DNA from: Veillonella magna DSM 19857
GTDB taxonomy: Bacteria; Bacillota; Negativicutes; Veillonellales; Veillonellaceae
Assembly: GCF_000428745.1 (NCBI RefSeq)
Contig: NZ_AUAN01000014.1
Span: 1-43,463 of the forward strand
Direction: 5' to 3'
DNA: 43,463 bases
Position numbers and translations under genes: made by a program
In this document: piece by piece, positions 42,362 to 43,463 of the stretch
Position numbering within the stretch: the stretch's first letter is position 1
How the letters are laid out: each line of letters starts with the position of its first letter
The notes under the pieces: model-generated
The model's database searches: none
Seen by the model: the letters and a program-made list of their open reading frames with translations, nothing else
Told to the model about the DNA's origin: nothing

Positions 42362-43186
42362 ATGAAAAAATTATTTGCTTTAGCCGCCACGGTTGTACTT
42401 GGTGGGGCCCTATTATTATCCGGTTGTGGCAGCGACAAAACCGCATCAGCCGGTGGCGATCAGAAACAAGTAACCTTAACTATCGGAGCATCTCCGGTGC
42501 CCCATGCTGAAATTTTAGAGCAAGTAAAACCAATTCTTGCTAAAGAAGGCATCAACTTAAAAGTAATTGAATTTACTGATTATGTAAAACCGAATATGGC
42601 GCTTAACGATAAAGAGCTGGATGCCAACTTCTTCCAGCATGTACCGTACATGGAAAAATTTGCCAAAGAACACAATGAAAACTTAGCATCTGCCGGTTCC
42701 GTTCACGTTGAACCGATGGGCGTATACTCGTCTAAGATCAAAGACTTGAAAGAGTTGCCGGACGGTGCTAAAGTAGCCATTCCTAATGATCCTACTAACG
42801 GTGGTCGCGCACTTCTTCTCTTGCAAAAAGCCGGCCTCATTTCCTTAAAGGATCCCAAAAATATTACGGCTACTAAAGAAGATGTAGTAGACAACAAGAA
42901 AAATCTTCAGTTTGTAGAATTGGAAGCTGCACAATTGCCGCGTAGTCTTGATGATGTAACGGTTGCTGTTATCAACACCAACTTTGCATTGGAAGCCAAC
43001 CTTAATCCGTTGAAAGATGCACTTGCCTTGGAAGATAAAGATTCCCCGTACGCTAATATCGTAGCTGTACGCAGCGGTGACCAAGATCGTCCGGAAATTA
43101 AAAAATTAATGGCTGCACTCCAGTCTCCGGAAGTAAAGAAATTCATCGAAGACAAATACAAAGGTGCTATTTTACCGGCCTTCTAA
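42362..43186 (+). CDS. metQ: Methionine-binding lipoprotein MetQ, second copy
   Basis: A 274-residue MetQ/NlpA-family lipoprotein, signal peptide ending LLLSGC (Cys about residue 22). It shares with the metNIQ copy the IGASPVPHAEIL, VIEFTDYVKPN, NFFQHVPYMEKF, AKVAIPNDPTNGGRALLLLQ and C-terminal YKGAILPAF segments. It has no metN or metI beside it, so it probably feeds the MetNI encoded at 21628-23308, perhaps with another affinity or ligand (D-methionine, sulfoxide or dipeptide). It has its own promoter and SAM-I riboswitch. No clear terminator follows in the 55 bases to the next gene. Confidence 0.95.
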   Translation: MKKLFALAATVVLGGALLLSGCGSDKTASAGGDQKQVTLTIGASPVPHAEILEQVKPILAKEGINLKVIEFTDYVKPNMALNDKELDANFFQHVPYMEKFAKEHNENLASAGSVHVEPMGVYSSKIKDLKELPDGAKVAIPNDPTNGGRALLLLQKAGLISLKDPKNITATKEDVVDNKKNLQFVELEAAQLPRSLDDVTVAVINTNFALEANLNPLKDALALEDKDSPYANIVAVRSGDQDRPEIKKLMAALQSPEVKKFIEDKYKGAILPAF

Positions 43187-43241
43187 GGTCTTACCGGTAA
43201 ATTCGGGTTATAGGACAAAAAGTGTGTGTGGATAACTCCAA

Positions 43242-43463
43242 TTAATCCCAATACGTGGGAAGTTCCGTGGACATATGCAATTCATTCCAGGCAATTGCGT
43301 CACCCCATTTAGGTATGGTATTGTTCACACGGTTGTTGTTCCAAGTTATTTTCTTATAAATAGCAGATATACTTTCATCTGTAGGCATATCGTTTAATAG
43401 TTCTGAAAGAGAAAGCGGTCTTGGCGAATGCATATAGCACCACCAATAGACCGCTTTTAATCG
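43242..43463 (-). CDS. C-terminal fragment of a possible transposase
   Basis: The frame is open to the end of the window, so this is the C-terminal 73 residues of a longer gene; the ATG at 43433 is internal. It begins RLKAVYWWCYMHSPRPLSL and contains MPTDESISAIYKK, which reminds me of the C-terminal end of IS256-variant/IS1249-type transposases, but I am unsure. It is convergent with metQ. Confidence 0.45.
   Translation of the reverse strand, partial: RLKAVYWWCYMHSPRPLSLSELLNDMPTDESISAIYKKITWNNNRVNNTIPKWGDAIAWNELHMSTELPTYWD

Overview
The window looks like chromosome from an anaerobic, fermentative Firmicute, most probably a Negativicutes member of the Veillonellaceae/Megasphaera/Dialister type. 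This is inferred from gene content, not from a marker gene. It has a ~480-residue [FeFe] hydrogenase with a short ferredoxin domain, a single-chain pyruvate:ferredoxin oxidoreductase (nifJ), a TRAP carboxylate transporter, a DcuC carrier, menA, methionine gamma-lyase, two SAM-I riboswitches and a DUF4127 protein. Most genes lie on the minus strand in short operons with clear Shine-Dalgarno sites and frequent Rho-independent terminators.

Layout. 1-650: 3' part of an Rpn/PD-(D/E)XK transposase-like gene and hairpins. 651-3757: dctPQM TRAP transporter. 3839-5383: hydA. 5630-7575: kinase-like protein divergent from a 2-hydroxyacid dehydrogenase. 7705-9680: crotonase plus peroxiredoxin operon, and a MerR regulator with a structured leader. 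9804-13343: nifJ. 13654-17439: megL, a LysR regulator and a divergent HAAAP amino acid permease. 17524-20387: AbgA-like M20 amidohydrolase and DcuC carrier. 20679-23528: metN-metI-metQ under a SAM-I riboswitch. 23801-25155: D-amino acid aminotransferase coupled to an ECF S-component-like protein. 25343-28194: DUF4127 exported protein and acyltransferase. 28394-30276: TRIC-type channel protein, then ridA-tadA-tRNA-Ser. 30356-33114: ogt and two unrecognised exported proteins. 33384-35833: menA, gnd. 35814-37568: OLD-family ATPase/nuclease. 37650-40012: thrC and an EamA transporter. 40345-41290: a small-gene region with a type I toxin-antitoxin-like locus. 41301-41969: tRNA-Lys and a SHOCT protein. 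42150-43186: an orphan metQ with its own SAM-I riboswitch. 43242-end: C-terminal piece of a possible transposase.

How it fits together. NifJ makes reduced ferredoxin and acetyl-CoA, and HydA can discharge the electrons as H2. DcuC and DctPQM move dicarboxylates or related acids, and MenA supplies a quinone for anaerobic reduction. Sulfur amino acids are a theme: methionine import is doubled (metNIQ and a lone metQ, each SAM-repressed), while megL degrades methionine beside a LysR regulator.

The most unusual items are: an unannotated 25-residue hydrophobic toxin-like ORF (40524-40601) with a convergent promoter and terminator for an antisense RNA; a tadA reading frame whose last 15 codons lie in the tRNA-Ser gene; a merR leader with a terminator-like hairpin; a 13-bp tandem repeat in the metI-metQ gap; and two adjacent exported proteins of unknown family.
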